Origin: Pontivivens ytuae
GTDB lineage: Bacteria; Pseudomonadota; Alphaproteobacteria; Rhodobacterales; Rhodobacteraceae
Reading direction: 5' to 3'
DNA: 64,000 nt
Assembly: GCF_015679265.1 (NCBI RefSeq)
Contig: NZ_CP064942.1
Coordinates: forward strand, 682,001-746,000
Below are positions 8,522 to 16,720 of the stretch, piece by piece. Under the pieces are notes generated by a model. It was not told where the DNA came from. It saw only the letters and a program-made list of their open reading frames with translations, and ran no database searches. Position numbers and translations under genes: made by a program. How positions within the stretch are numbered: position 1 is the stretch's first letter; every line of letters begins with the position of its first letter.

Positions 8522-8809
8522 ATGGCGAGGAAGCGACATTCAGACGAAGACATCTTGAAGCTGCTGCGTGAGATCGAGCTGAAGCTGACGGCGGGCGATG
8601 ACGTGGCCACTGCATGCCGCGGCGTCGGGATCAGCGACGCGACATACTACAACTGGCGGAAACGGTTTGGCGGGATGGGCCGGTCGCAGCTGTCGGAGAT
8701 GAAGAGTTTGGAGAAAGAGAACGCCCGACTGAAGAAGATCGTCGCCGAGCTCGAACTGGACAAGCTCATACTCAAGGAAAGCCTGAACCACCTAAAGCCC
8801 AGGGCCTGA
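8522..8809 (+). CDS. IS3-family transposase OrfA
   Basis: The 95-residue product (MARKRHSDEDILKLLREIEL...) has the OrfA helix-turn-helix, including GISDATYYNWRKRFGGM, followed by a leucine-zipper-like coiled coil (LEKENARLKKIVAELELDK). It binds the terminal repeats. The ATG at 8522 follows a G-rich stretch. The frame overlaps orfB, which lies in the -1 frame, so OrfA is also the N-terminal part of the OrfAB fusion transposase. Confidence 0.92.
   Translation: MARKRHSDEDILKLLREIELKLTAGDDVATACRGVGISDATYYNWRKRFGGMGRSQLSEMKSLEKENARLKKIVAELELDKLILKESLNHLKPRA
8792..8798 (+). other. Candidate -1 programmed frameshift site (A_AAG)
   Basis: Near the end of orfA the zero-frame codons CTA-AAG create an A_AAG slippery tetramer. 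A -1 slip here moves ribosomes into the orfB frame (KAQGLTTEEL). A_AAG motifs serve this purpose in several IS3-family elements. Other AAAG sites lie upstream in the overlap, so the exact site is not proven. Confidence 0.45.
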
Positions 8810-9663
8810 CCACAGAGGAGCTTCGTCAGGCCGTCCTTCACACACGCCAGAAGCTTGCCACGTCTGAGCGGCGGACCTGCCGGGTGATTGGCCTGGCGCG
8901 GAGCTCCCTGCAATATCAGCCAACACAGAGAGACGATGATGCGCTACGGTTGGCTCTGATCCGGTTGGCGAAGCAGTACGGGCGATATGGCTACCGCAAG
9001 ATCACGGAGCTGCTTCACATGGAAGGCTGGCGGGTCAATCACAAGAAGGTCGAGCGGCTCTGGCGTGAGGAAGGATTGCAGCTTCCGCAGCGGCACAAAA
9101 AGCGCAAGCGGCTCTACCACAAGGGCAGCTCGATCATCCGGCTTCGGCCCACGCACCCGAACCATGTTTGGGCAATAGACTTCGTGCATGACAAGCTCAG
9201 CAATGGGCGCAGTTACAAGATGCTGACGGTTCTCGACGAGTTCACGCGGCAGGCCTTGGCTGTTGTGGTCCGCACCAAGATGGGTGCCGACGAAGTTCTC
9301 GAAGCACTCTATCCGCTCCTGCTGCGCCACGGTTCCCCGGAGTATATCCGGTCCGATAACGGACCCGAGTTCGCAGCAGAGGCGATGCAGGGCTGGCTTC
9401 GGCGTGTTGGGATCAAGCCCATCCGCATCTACCCAGGATCACCCTGGGAGAACGGATACAACGAGCGCTTCAATGGGACATTACGGCGAGAGGTTCTCAA
9501 TGCGGAGTGGTTCACGACGACCAAGCAAGCTCAGATCGTCATCAATCACTGGCTCAGGCAGTACAATCACACCTGCCCGCATCAGGCACTCAACATGCGC
9601 CCACCCGTTCCTGAAACAATATTAGAGAAACCCCTGATCAGTGGCCCAGACACAGGGGGCTAG
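8794..9663 (+). CDS. IS3-family transposase OrfB (DDE integrase core), made by frameshift
   Basis: This frame lacks its own clear start and is probably expressed as OrfAB. It contains an HTH_21-like segment (LAKQYGRYGYRKITELLHMEGW) and an rve integrase core with the full DDE triad: HVWAIDFVHD, YIRSDNGPEF and ENGYNERFNGTLR. The stop is at 9661-9663, inside the right terminal repeat. The catalytic core looks intact, so the element may be mobile. Confidence 0.9.
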   Translation, partial: KAQGLTTEELRQAVLHTRQKLATSERRTCRVIGLARSSLQYQPTQRDDDALRLALIRLAKQYGRYGYRKITELLHMEGWRVNHKKVERLWREEGLQLPQRHKKRKRLYHKGSSIIRLRPTHPNHVWAIDFVHDKLSNGRSYKMLTVLDEFTRQALAVVVRTKMGADEVLEALYPLLLRHGSPEYIRSDNGPEFAAEAMQGWLRRVGIKPIRIYPGSPWENGYNERFNGTLRREVLNAEWFTTTKQAQIVINHWLRQYNHTCPHQALNMRPPVPETILEKPLISGPDTGG

Positions 9664-9666
9664 ACA

Positions 9667-10102
9667 CATTCGCCTCGGAGCCCCGCCGGGTCAGTAGGTA
9701 GATGTGGCGCGAGACCTTTCCCGGCTGCCCGGCTCGCTTGATGCGGATCAGGTCCGCCGCTCGAAGAATGGCCAACGCGTTGTCGAGTGGCTCATAGGCA
9801 CCGAAATGGTAGCGAATCATTGGCAGGTGCCTCAGTTCGGGTTCGCGGTCGGAGAAGATGCGTTTCGCCGTTTCGAGCAGGCGTTCCGCTCCATCCTTCT
9901 CGTAGAGGTCCAATAATTCGTTCGCTAGGTAGTCTGGATAGCGAATCCAGAAATCCAGTGCTTGCAACCGGGCCTGCCCATCCAGAACGGCGACGACTTC
10001 CTCGTCCCATACGCCGGGCTCTGGGCCTTCGCTGCCGGCGACAATGCAGGCTAAAAGTCTGACGGCGTTCTGACGATCTGTCGATTTCTGCAGCGATTCC
10101 AC
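9667..10102 (-). pseudogene. Unknown protein gene truncated by the IS element
   Basis: From GTG 10102 (AGGAGG ribosome site 8 bases upstream) the frame encodes about 145 native residues. It then runs into the IS right end, where it stops at 9638. The visible part is acidic and helical, and ends with a winged-helix-like segment (NALAILRAADLIRIKRAGQP, then HIYLLTRRG). A farther GTG at 10139-10141 directly follows a stop codon and has no ribosome site. I do not recognise the family; the C-terminal part suggests DNA binding. The rest of the gene may lie left of the IS (see 8035-8466) or be lost. Confidence 0.6.
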
Positions 10103-10782
10103 TGATGGTGCCTCCTCGTCGGAAGCATGCACTGCCAACACTCAGCGCGCAAAACTTACAGACGGTAGTGTCGATACCCGCCGCGCCTCTTGCTCAGCGT
10201 TGTCAGGCAATTCGCGTGGTAGAAGACATCATTCTCGGAGCTATCGATGCCTAGCGGCTCAACGTCCGTTCTCACCCGCGGTTTGCGGTGCTCACGCACT
10301 TGCGGCGAACTTCCGCTTTCCGCCCGATGCTCCGGTGATCTCGCTTCCGCAGTGAACTTCCGCCGCCCCCCAATGGCGACGCCCCCCCTGCTCAGGTCGT
10401 CACGTGCGTCCCTCTTTGCTGAAGTCCTAGGTGACATCGGCATCGACCTGGGGCTTCAGCACAATGTCTACGGCTGCCTGTCCTGGCTTGTCTGGCAAGA
10501 CAGATGTCAAGTGGCCTGCTCTACGACGGGATGGGATGCGAGCAACGCTGCGCACGATCATACTCGACACTCACCGCTTGAGGCCGAATGTAGTTGAATG
10601 TGGAAGAACACGAGCGGACGTAGGAGCACGCGGAAAAGCCAAAAAGATCAACAGCGTAGTTTTCCGTCGGCACCCATGACGGCACAAAAACCACGGAGAA
10701 GCTTCTTTTTTGCTTTCCATCAATAACTTATACTGCATCAGCATGATCGAGTGGGAATGAGGGTGGCTGGGGCTGAAACCCG
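10103..10782. other. About 680 bases with no supported gene
   Basis: Open frames here lack ribosome sites, have atypical composition and match nothing I recognise. Bases 10240-10400 resemble degenerate high-G+C intergenic DNA. The region is probably the scar of lost genes at the edge of the accessory segment. Confidence 0.4.
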
Positions 10783-10971
10783 CTAGCGGGCGATCTTGTG
10801 CCACTCGTAGGGTCGCCACTGCCGAACGGGGTGCGCTTCCCGCCATGCGTCGAGAAACTCATCGATGACATTGTCGATGTTGTCGGCGTCGACATCCGGC
10901 CAGTCATACTGGAACCCCGCGCTGGCGAGCGACTCCGCCGCGCAGTGCAGGTAATAGAAGTCGCCGATCAT
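10783..10971 (-). CDS. Small acidic protein of unknown function
   Basis: This 62-residue product (MIGDFYYLHCAAESLASAGF... ending EWHKIAR) has an acidic middle (DVDADNIDNVIDEFLDAW) and several tryptophans. It starts 3 bases after the stop of the preceding small gene, so the two are surely co-translated behind the MarR gene. No signal or membrane segment is seen. I do not recognise the family. Confidence 0.55.
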   Translation of the reverse strand: MIGDFYYLHCAAESLASAGFQYDWPDVDADNIDNVIDEFLDAWREAHPVRQWRPYEWHKIAR

Positions 10972-10974
10972 GGA

Positions 10975-11316
10975 TCAATCGCGGTTGCGGATGTAGAGTT
11001 GTGCGACCGATGACATAACCGAAGCTCGTGTGAGGCGTCCCGCCGCGACCCAGCGGGCCGCCGCAGTCGCCAGGATCTCGATCGCTGCACTCACGGAGAC
11101 GATCTGCGGCGCGCCGAGCTCGCGGTGGATCCGTCCCAGCATGTCGTCAATCTCGAAGGCGTTGAAGGGCGCGATCTCGCCCAGCAGGACGGAGAGGTGC
11201 GGGCTGTCAAACCCAGCCAGCACCATGTTTTCCGCCCACGTCACGACCCGCCCGTCCGGGGCCAAGCAGAGGATACGGCGTGCGAAGACCTCGGACGTGA
11301 AGAGCGGCTGGGGCAT
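10975..11316 (-). CDS. Unknown 113-residue protein
   Basis: The product (MPQPLFTSEVFARRILCLAP...) is a soluble alpha/beta-type protein with no signal peptide. It begins 12 bases after the MarR stop and is followed 3 bases later by the 62-residue gene, giving a three-gene operon. I do not recognise a domain. Operon position suggests the MarR regulator controls both small proteins. Confidence 0.6.
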   Translation of the reverse strand: MPQPLFTSEVFARRILCLAPDGRVVTWAENMVLAGFDSPHLSVLLGEIAPFNAFEIDDMLGRIHRELGAPQIVSVSAAIEILATAAARWVAAGRLTRASVMSSVAQLYIRNRD

Positions 11317-11328
11317 GGCGGCAGGCGC

Positions 11329-11781
11329 TCAGCCTGTCTCGCGCCGCAGTTCGGTGAGGGCCTCGGCGATGCGGGTCATGGAGCGGACGAAGGCGGCGCG
11401 CTCCTCCTCCGGCAGGGTCTCCAGCATGAAGCGGCTGGAGTCGAGCTCCTCCGCCTCGAGCTGGGCGAAGGCGGCGCCACCCTCCTCCGTCAGATGCAGC
11501 GAGACGGCGCGGCGGTTGCTCTCGGGCCGCTCGCGGGAGACGAAGCCGCGCTTGACCAGCCGGTCGACGATGCTGGTCATCGTGGTCGGCACGACGCCGA
11601 GAAACGTAGCCACGGCGCCCGACATGCAACCCGGGTGCTCGGCGATGAAGCGCATGGTCTGGATGTCCGAAGGCGCGAGCTTCAGCGCGCCATGCACCGT
11701 CTGGACGCTGGGCTCCAGGATCTTCTGGATGCGCACGATGGCGGCGATCGCGTTCTGAAGCTGCCGGGCCTGATCTGACAT
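11329..11781 (-). CDS. MarR-family transcriptional regulator
   Basis: The 150-residue protein has the MarR winged helix-turn-helix: helices around LAPSDIQTMRFIAEHPGCMS, recognition region VATFLGVVPTTMTSIVDRLV, and the wing GFVSRERPESNRRAVSLHLT with the family's DxRxxxLxLT-like arginines. Such proteins act as dimeric repressors released by small phenolic or oxidant ligands. It is the first gene of an operon with two unknown small proteins, and probably autoregulates it. Confidence 0.92.
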   Translation of the reverse strand: MSDQARQLQNAIAAIVRIQKILEPSVQTVHGALKLAPSDIQTMRFIAEHPGCMSGAVATFLGVVPTTMTSIVDRLVKRGFVSRERPESNRRAVSLHLTEEGGAAFAQLEAEELDSSRFMLETLPEEERAAFVRSMTRIAEALTELRRETG

Positions 11782-11834
11782 GCCCGGACTTTACGATGGG
11801 CGCGGGGCTTGTCCAGCGCTCGTTGCGGGGCCCA

Positions 11835-12302
11835 TCAGGCGGTCCGCCTGGCAAACGCCGCCGCGGCCTTCGCGTGGGAGAGGGCGAGGAGCGGGGTCAG
11901 CGCCTCGACGCTGGGCCGCGAGGGGTTCAGGATCGCAACCCAGCCCATCCAGCCATAGACCGGGTGCGGCATCAGGCGGTCGAGCGCGGTGAAGTCGTGC
12001 TCGCCCTCGATCACCCGCCCCTTCGCGGGCCGGGGTGGCGGCGGGCCGAAGCGTTCGAGGTAGTCGGGGCGCGGCAGGCCGAAATTGAGGCGATAGACCC
12101 CCGGACGGTCGAGCCGGGAGGCGCGGTCATTCGGCCCGTCCCGCTCCTTGATCGTGCAGACATAGGTGCCGCGCCGCAGCCGCCCGCCGGGGTTGTAGTA
12201 GAAGGTGACCTCGCCCCAGGCGGGCTGCGGCGCGAGGTCCGGGAAGGCTGTGGTGATCCGGGCGATGAGTTCATCGACCGGCAGGGCGTCAGGCGAGGTC
12301 AT
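11835..12302 (-). CDS. DUF6194-family protein
   Basis: The 155-residue product begins MTSPDALPVDELIARI and carries the family's conserved blocks: WGEVTFYYNPGGRLRRGTYV, KERDGPNDRASRLDRPGVYR, DFTALDRLMPHPVYGWMGWV and NPS. The function is unknown; the aromatic PHPVYGWMGW motif suggests ligand or protein binding. Its ATG overlaps the azoreductase stop (ATGA), so it is translated as part of the ABM-WYL-azoR operon. Confidence 0.8.
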   Translation of the reverse strand: MTSPDALPVDELIARITTAFPDLAPQPAWGEVTFYYNPGGRLRRGTYVCTIKERDGPNDRASRLDRPGVYRLNFGLPRPDYLERFGPPPPRPAKGRVIEGEHDFTALDRLMPHPVYGWMGWVAILNPSRPSVEALTPLLALSHAKAAAAFARRTA

Positions 12303-12925
12303 CCGGCGCACCAGGTTTGGGCCAGGGCGCGGGCCGCATCCTCCGCCTCGCGGATTGCCTGCGCCTTCATCTCCGGCCCCTCGAAGGTGGTCGGGTGGGC
12401 GAGGATGATATCGGGCGCGGCGCCGAGGAACCCGAAGATCGCCCTCAGATGCGGCGTCAGGCAGTCGAGCCCGTCGAACATCGCGCCGGGGCGGTAGTTG
12501 CCACCGGCCGAAGCGAGGATAGCGATCCGTTTCCCGGCGAGATGCCCCACGATCCCCGTTTCGGTCATCGAGAACGTCAGCCCGCTGCGTGACACATGAT
12601 CGATGAACGCCTTCAGCGCCGACGGCATCCCGAAGTTGTAGACCGGCGTGCTGATGACGAGCGCATCGGCGGCGAGCACCCGGGTCGCCAGCGCGTCGGA
12701 GGCGGCGAGCGCCGTCTTCATCTCCTCCGTATGCTGCTCGACCGGCAGGTATATGGCCGCGGCGTGAACCGGACCGAAATGATCCGGCGGATCCTCCGCC
12801 AGGTCGAGCCGGTCGATGTCGAGGGTCAGGCCGCCCGCCCGCAGCTCCTCGAGGAAAAAGGCGGAGAGGGCGCGGGAGGCGGAGCCCTCCGCCCGGAGGC
12901 TGGCGTCGATATGCAGGAGTTTCAT
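12299..12925 (-). CDS. azoR: FMN-dependent NADH-azoreductase
   Basis: The 208-residue flavodoxin-like protein starts MKLLHIDASLRAEGSASRAL and carries PVYNFGMPSALKAFIDHVSR and the GLTF and ASAGGNY regions typical of AzoR. It uses NADH and FMN to reduce quinones and azo bonds in the cytoplasm, protecting against electrophile and thiol stress. ATGA overlaps at both ends link it to the WYL regulator upstream and the DUF6194 gene downstream. The upstream regulator probably controls it. Confidence 0.92.
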   Translation of the reverse strand: MKLLHIDASLRAEGSASRALSAFFLEELRAGGLTLDIDRLDLAEDPPDHFGPVHAAAIYLPVEQHTEEMKTALAASDALATRVLAADALVISTPVYNFGMPSALKAFIDHVSRSGLTFSMTETGIVGHLAGKRIAILASAGGNYRPGAMFDGLDCLTPHLRAIFGFLGAAPDIILAHPTTFEGPEMKAQAIREAEDAARALAQTWCAG

Positions 12926-13644
12926 GATCCATGCCCCGTGGTGATGGAGCGCGGCAAGGCGGTCCATTTGCTGAGGTCGAGCCCGGCGAGGTAGTCGGCA
13001 TAGCGCCGCCCTTCCTCGTCCGGATAGGTGCGCCCGGTCGGCGTGCAGGTCCCGATCCGGTCGACGCGGAACACGCGGAAGGCGCCCCGCAGCTCGCACC
13101 AGCTCGCGCAGGTCCAGACCCGGCCCCAGAACTCGGTCTGGAGCGGCCAGATCGTGCGGCGGGAGCGCTCGCCGGAGAGGCTTTCATAAGCGATATCAAC
13201 GACCTCACGTCGTTCGATGGCACTGCGCAGCCGCGACAACAGCGGCGTGGCGACCACGACCCTGGCGGCGTAGACCGAGATCTCGCGCAACGCGTCGAGC
13301 TCCCGCATCCGGCTGGGGGCGACGGCGTTGATCTTGTCGAGCAGCCGGTCGGCGGCCTCCGTCAGCTCCCGGTCGCTGGTCTGGCGCAGCATCTCGACGC
13401 CGAGGTTGAGGGCGCGCAGCTCCTCCAGCGTCAGGGCGAGCGGCGGCAGGAAGAGCGGTTCGCGCAGGATGTAGCCAACACCGCGCTCCCCCTCGATCGG
13501 GATGCCGGAGGCGATGAGCGTGTCGATATCGCGGTAGACCGTTCGCAGCGAGACCTCCAGCCGCTCAGCGATCTCACGGCCAAGCACGAGCTTGCCGCCG
13601 CGAAAGAGCTGGAGGATCTCGAAGAGACGGTCGGTGCGGCGCAT
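12922..13644 (-). CDS. YafY-type HTH/WYL-domain transcriptional regulator
   Basis: The 240-residue protein has an N-terminal HTH_11 domain (MRRTDRLFEILQLFRGGKLV, then LEVSLRTVYRDIDTLIASGI) and a C-terminal WYL-type sensor domain, with the central motif degenerate. These regulators respond to ligands or nucleic acids and usually act on their own operon. The gene lies 1 base after the ABM gene stop and overlaps azoR by ATGA. The palindrome at 13993-14020 ahead of the operon is a reasonable operator. Confidence 0.9.
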   Translation of the reverse strand: MRRTDRLFEILQLFRGGKLVLGREIAERLEVSLRTVYRDIDTLIASGIPIEGERGVGYILREPLFLPPLALTLEELRALNLGVEMLRQTSDRELTEAADRLLDKINAVAPSRMRELDALREISVYAARVVVATPLLSRLRSAIERREVVDIAYESLSGERSRRTIWPLQTEFWGRVWTCASWCELRGAFRVFRVDRIGTCTPTGRTYPDEEGRRYADYLAGLDLSKWTALPRSITTGHGS

Positions 13645-13645
13645 C

Positions 13646-13951
13646 TCAGTTCAGCGCGACCTCGACGCGGGAGTGCGTCATCCGCACGCTGGGCCCATCG
13701 ATGGCGCCCACGAAGGCCGCGGCCTCGGGCGCCGAACCGATGGACGCGGCTGCCGCCTTGGCAGCGTCCATGTCCACCCACTCGATATGCTCGATCCAGG
13801 TCCCGTCCTCAGTGCAGGAAAGGCGGCGGTGCACGAAGCCCGGCTGCGCCTCGATGAAGGGCCGCATGGCGTGAGCGGCGGCGATGAAGTCGTCCTTCCT
13901 CACGCCCTGTTCCAGCGTGAAAAGGACGGTTTCGATGACATGGCCCGGCAT
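13646..13951 (-). CDS. ABM-type ferredoxin-like small protein
   Basis: The 101-residue protein (MPGHVIETVLFTLEQGVRKD...) has the size and pattern of antibiotic-biosynthesis-monooxygenase/dabb-like proteins: an early VxFxLxxG strand, RPFIEAQPGFVHRRL and EHIEWVDMDAAKAA. Members form dimers and may oxidise or bind quinone-like compounds. It heads the operon that continues with the WYL regulator and azoreductase, which fits a quinone or electrophile response. Confidence 0.75.
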   Translation of the reverse strand: MPGHVIETVLFTLEQGVRKDDFIAAAHAMRPFIEAQPGFVHRRLSCTEDGTWIEHIEWVDMDAAKAAAASIGSAPEAAAFVGAIDGPSVRMTHSRVEVALN

Positions 13952-13992
13952 GGCGCTCCTCCGATCTGTGGTCGGGGAGCGGTATAGAGGGG

Positions 13993-14020
13993 GGCAACTG
14001 ACAGCGCCCTGTCAGTTGCC
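13993..14020. promoter_or_regulatory. 11-bp palindrome ahead of the ABM-WYL-azoR operon
   Basis: GGCAACTGACA and TGTCAGTTGCC flank GCGCCC, 42 to 69 bases before the ABM start. The TGACAG/CTGTCA core is like sites linked to YafY/WYL regulators. The same hairpin could end transcripts of the PPOX gene that stops at 14051. Confidence 0.5.
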
Positions 14021-14050
14021 CTGCGATGTGTCGGGAAAATCCAGCCGGGC

Positions 14051-14719
14051 TCAGGAGGTGCCGGCCATCAGCTTTTCCACGTAATCGTCCTGCGTGATCG
14101 GGCCGCCAGCCTCGGCAGTGCGGGCGCGATCCTCCTCCGGCAACGCCTCCTGCACCGCATCGATCCGCTTCCACGCCGGGTGGGGTTGGGAGCCGTCGGC
14201 GGCAGGGACGTAGGGGCTCGCCTCAACGCGGGTATGCTTGTGGATGTAGCGGGCGCAGTTCAGGAAGCAGCTCTCCACCGCCACCCGCGCGACCATGCGC
14301 GCGCCGGGCCAGCGGGCCATCTCCGGATCGTCGGTCGAGAGGGTCACGTCGCCCTGCACGCGCACGCGGTTCGGCGTCTCGAAATCGATGAAGAGGAGGC
14401 CGACCTTCCCGGTCTCGGCGGCGTTGCCCATGCTCTTGAACATGCCGTTGCCGTCATAGCTGGGGAAGGCGAGCGTCTTCTCGTCGAGCACGGCGCAGAC
14501 GCCGGGCGGGCCGCCCTTGTAGCTGACGGTCGGGCGCCCCTCCCCGTCTACGGTGGACAGGAAGAAGAAGTCCCGGCTCTCGATGAAGGCCGCATTCGGC
14601 GGCTCCACTATGTCGGAGACGATGGCCTGAAGGACCACGTTCGCAAGCGCCTCGGTGCCCTGCGCGGCCTGCATCGCCTTCTGCGCCGGAGTGTAGAAGG
14701 CGTCGAAATCGGGCGTCAT
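14051..14719 (-). CDS. Pyridoxamine 5'-phosphate oxidase-like flavin-binding protein
   Basis: The 222-residue protein (start MTPDFDAFYTPAQKAM) has the split-barrel PPOX fold pattern: FFFLSTVDGEGRPTVSYKGG, TLAFPSYDGNGMFKSMGN, VGLLFIDFETPNRVRVQG and CFLNCARYIHKH. Such proteins bind FMN, F420 or heme; it is not the vitamin B6 enzyme PdxH. Its ATG overlaps the nitrilase stop (ATGA), so both belong to one transcript. The substrate is unknown. Confidence 0.85.
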   Translation of the reverse strand: MTPDFDAFYTPAQKAMQAAQGTEALANVVLQAIVSDIVEPPNAAFIESRDFFFLSTVDGEGRPTVSYKGGPPGVCAVLDEKTLAFPSYDGNGMFKSMGNAAETGKVGLLFIDFETPNRVRVQGDVTLSTDDPEMARWPGARMVARVAVESCFLNCARYIHKHTRVEASPYVPAADGSQPHPAWKRIDAVQEALPEEDRARTAEAGGPITQDDYVEKLMAGTS

Positions 14720-15707
14720 GCGACGTCCTCCTCGACGGCCTTGAGCGGTGCGGGGGCCGCAGGCGGATTGGCCGAGATCGGCCCGGCCTGCGCGTCGAGC
14801 ACGTGGCGCGCGACGTCCGGGCGGAAGTAGTGGCCCGCGGGGTCGGCGAAGACCTTCGCCCCCTCGATCATCGAGAGGTCGATATCGGCGACGGCGAGCC
14901 CGTCCTCGTGCTCGTCGAGCGGGTCGGTCAGGCGGTAGCCGTCCGGGCCGAACACGGCGGCCGCACCTCCGCCGGCGGAGACCATGGCCATCGCCTCCGG
15001 ATTGCCCATGCAGATCCGCTCGATATCGGCCTCCGGAATGATGGAGCCCGCCGACAGCACGAAGCAGCCGCCCTGCAGCGCGTAGCTCGCGCATTCATTG
15101 GTGTTGGCCTCGGCGGAGAGCGCATAGGCCTGGCGCACGCCCTTGAACATGCCGAAGCTGGGCCAGCAGGCGACGTGGATCTGCTCGCCGAGCTGATACA
15201 TCCCCTGGCGGCTGATCGGCTGCAGGTTCTCCCAACAGCAGAGGCCACCGATCTTGCCAAGCGGCGTGTCCACGACGGTGATGTCTGTGACGGGGCCCTC
15301 GCCCCAGACGGTGCGCTCCATATGGGTGGGCTTGAGCTTGCGGCGGCTCATCACGACCTCGCCCCGGTCGTCGATCAGGGCCTGGGCGCAGTAGATGCTG
15401 CCGCGGTCCCGCTCGGCAAAGCCCAGCATGACCCAGGTGCCGGCGCGGGCCGCGGCCTCGCCGATCGCCTTCATCTCCGGCCCGTCGACGGTGATCGCGT
15501 TGGCGCGGTGGGCCATCACCACGTCCATCGCGGCCATGGGCGGTTGCAGCCAGATGGTGAACGGGTAGCCCGGCAGCCAGACCTCGCCGAAGCCAACGAG
15601 GCGGACGTCCTGGCGCCCCGCCTCCTCGATCAGTGCGATGGTTTGTCGAGCGTGCCCTGCGCGTCCATCCAGACGGGGGCGGCTTGTACGGCGGCGACCT
15701 TGACCAT
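14716..15707 (-). pseudogene. Nitrilase (carbon-nitrogen hydrolase), one-base frameshift near the start
   Basis: From ATG 15707 the frame reads MVKVAAVQAAPVWMDAQGTL, the standard nitrilase start, then hits a stop after AAA at 15642-15644. Adding one A to this run restores the reading DKTIALIEEAG and a full protein of about 330 residues. The rest is intact, with the catalytic Glu in FGEVWLPGYPF, Lys in RRKLKPTHMERTVWGEG and Cys in GGLCCWENLQP. Nitrilases turn nitriles into acids plus ammonia. Everything after residue 22 looks conserved, so the mutation is recent or a sequencing error. It is followed by the PPOX gene, with the LuxR regulator upstream. Confidence 0.85.
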
Positions 15708-15783
15708 GATCCTCACTCCTCCTGCGATGATGGAGAAGAGTGCCGCAGCGCCCGCGGACCTGCACAGTCCCCGTTCGGGGACC

Positions 15784-16431
15784 CTAGCGCGCGCCTTTTC
15801 GCCAGGCTGCCGCCATGGCGGTCCGGTTGGGCGTGTCGAAGATCCGGTTGAGCGCCTTGAGATGCTTTCGGACCGCCGCCTCGCCGGTGTGCAGCTCCTC
15901 CGCGATCTCCCGATTGCTGAGGCCGTCGGCGGCGAGGCGCGCCACCGCGTCCTGCTTCGGCGTGAGGCGCGGGTGGCAGCGCGGCAGGGCCATCAATGCG
16001 GTGGAAACGCGGGCGGCGTGGGCGCTGAGGCGGCAGAGCCCCTCGGGGTCGAGCTCGCGCACCGTCTCCTCATCCGTGCCGCCGAAATAGAGCACGCCGG
16101 ACAGATCCTCGCCGCGGTAGAGCGGAAGGGCCGCAAAGCCGGTGAGCCCGAATCGGCCCGAGACGCGGTGATAGAGCTGGGAGCCCGTCCACCGCTCACC
16201 GAGGCATGTGACGGTGGAGCACGGCGTCCCAGTCTCCCGCATCCGGGCGAGCACCGGATCGATGGGCGCACCGGTGATCTCATAGGCACGGATGAACGCC
16301 TCCGGCATGCCGAGGATCAGGCCGCGGCCCAGCCAGGGACTATCATCGAAAAGGTAAATGCCAACCGACTGCATCCGCGTCGCGCGCAGTGCACTCTCGG
16401 CTATTTCGGCGAATTCCGCAGCAGACCCCAT
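15784..16431 (-). CDS. LuxR-family (GerE) regulator with GAF-like sensor region
   Basis: The 215-residue product from ATG 16431 (MGSAAEFAEIAESALRATRM) has a sensor-like N-terminal domain with mixed strands and helices. A C-terminal GerE helix-turn-helix follows (RLTPKQDAVARLAADGLSNR, then REIAEELHTGEAAVRKHLKA). No phospho-acceptor receiver domain is present. It sits 76 bases upstream of the nitrilase on the same strand and is a candidate activator of nitrilase-PPOX. The ligand is unknown; lack of an obvious autoinducer-domain signature argues against a classic acyl-homoserine-lactone receptor. Confidence 0.8.
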   Translation of the reverse strand: MGSAAEFAEIAESALRATRMQSVGIYLFDDSPWLGRGLILGMPEAFIRAYEITGAPIDPVLARMRETGTPCSTVTCLGERWTGSQLYHRVSGRFGLTGFAALPLYRGEDLSGVLYFGGTDEETVRELDPEGLCRLSAHAARVSTALMALPRCHPRLTPKQDAVARLAADGLSNREIAEELHTGEAAVRKHLKALNRIFDTPNRTAMAAAWRKGAR

Positions 16432-16720
16432 GATCGGACGCCCCCTGCCGAGACAGCGTAGGCGCGATGGGTGGGCCTGTCCATCGGGACGCGGTGGTAA
16501 CGGTCGCTCTTTTACGATCCTTTCAACCCGATAGGCGGGCATAAAGTGGTACCGCTGTCCGAAGGGCCCGCCTCAGAGCGGAATTCTTGCTTCCGTTGCA
16601 ATTGTAACGAGGTCGGCTCCGCAAGCAAAAGAGGGGTTCTCCGGATAGCCAATTTTTATGTTCCGCTGGAGTGCGTTAAGCTCGCACGAGGAGCCAAGCC
16701 TCTGGAAAGAAAGACAAAGC

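Larger units (their letters stand above)
8467..9666 (+). mobile_element. Complete IS3-family insertion sequence, about 1200 bp
   Basis: Two overlapping transposase frames are enclosed by imperfect inverted repeats. The left end (8467-8494) reads TGTC...CCCCCTAGAACTGGGCCA and the right end, read inward, TGTC...CCCCCTGTGTCTGGGCCA. About 20 of 28 positions match with one gap. The element begins TG and ends CA, as expected. The right repeat overlaps the last codons of orfB. No flanking target duplication is evident, so a flank may have been rearranged. The insertion truncates the minus-strand gene that starts at 10102. Confidence 0.85.

Noticed and set aside
8467..9675. Target-site duplication around the IS element
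   Set aside because: No 3-5 base direct repeat sits exactly at both ends; a nearby GCCT match does not border the right repeat.
14803..16461. Plus-strand frame of about 550 codons across nitrilase and LuxR genes
   Set aside because: Both opposite-strand genes have catalytic or DNA-binding motifs; this frame has none.
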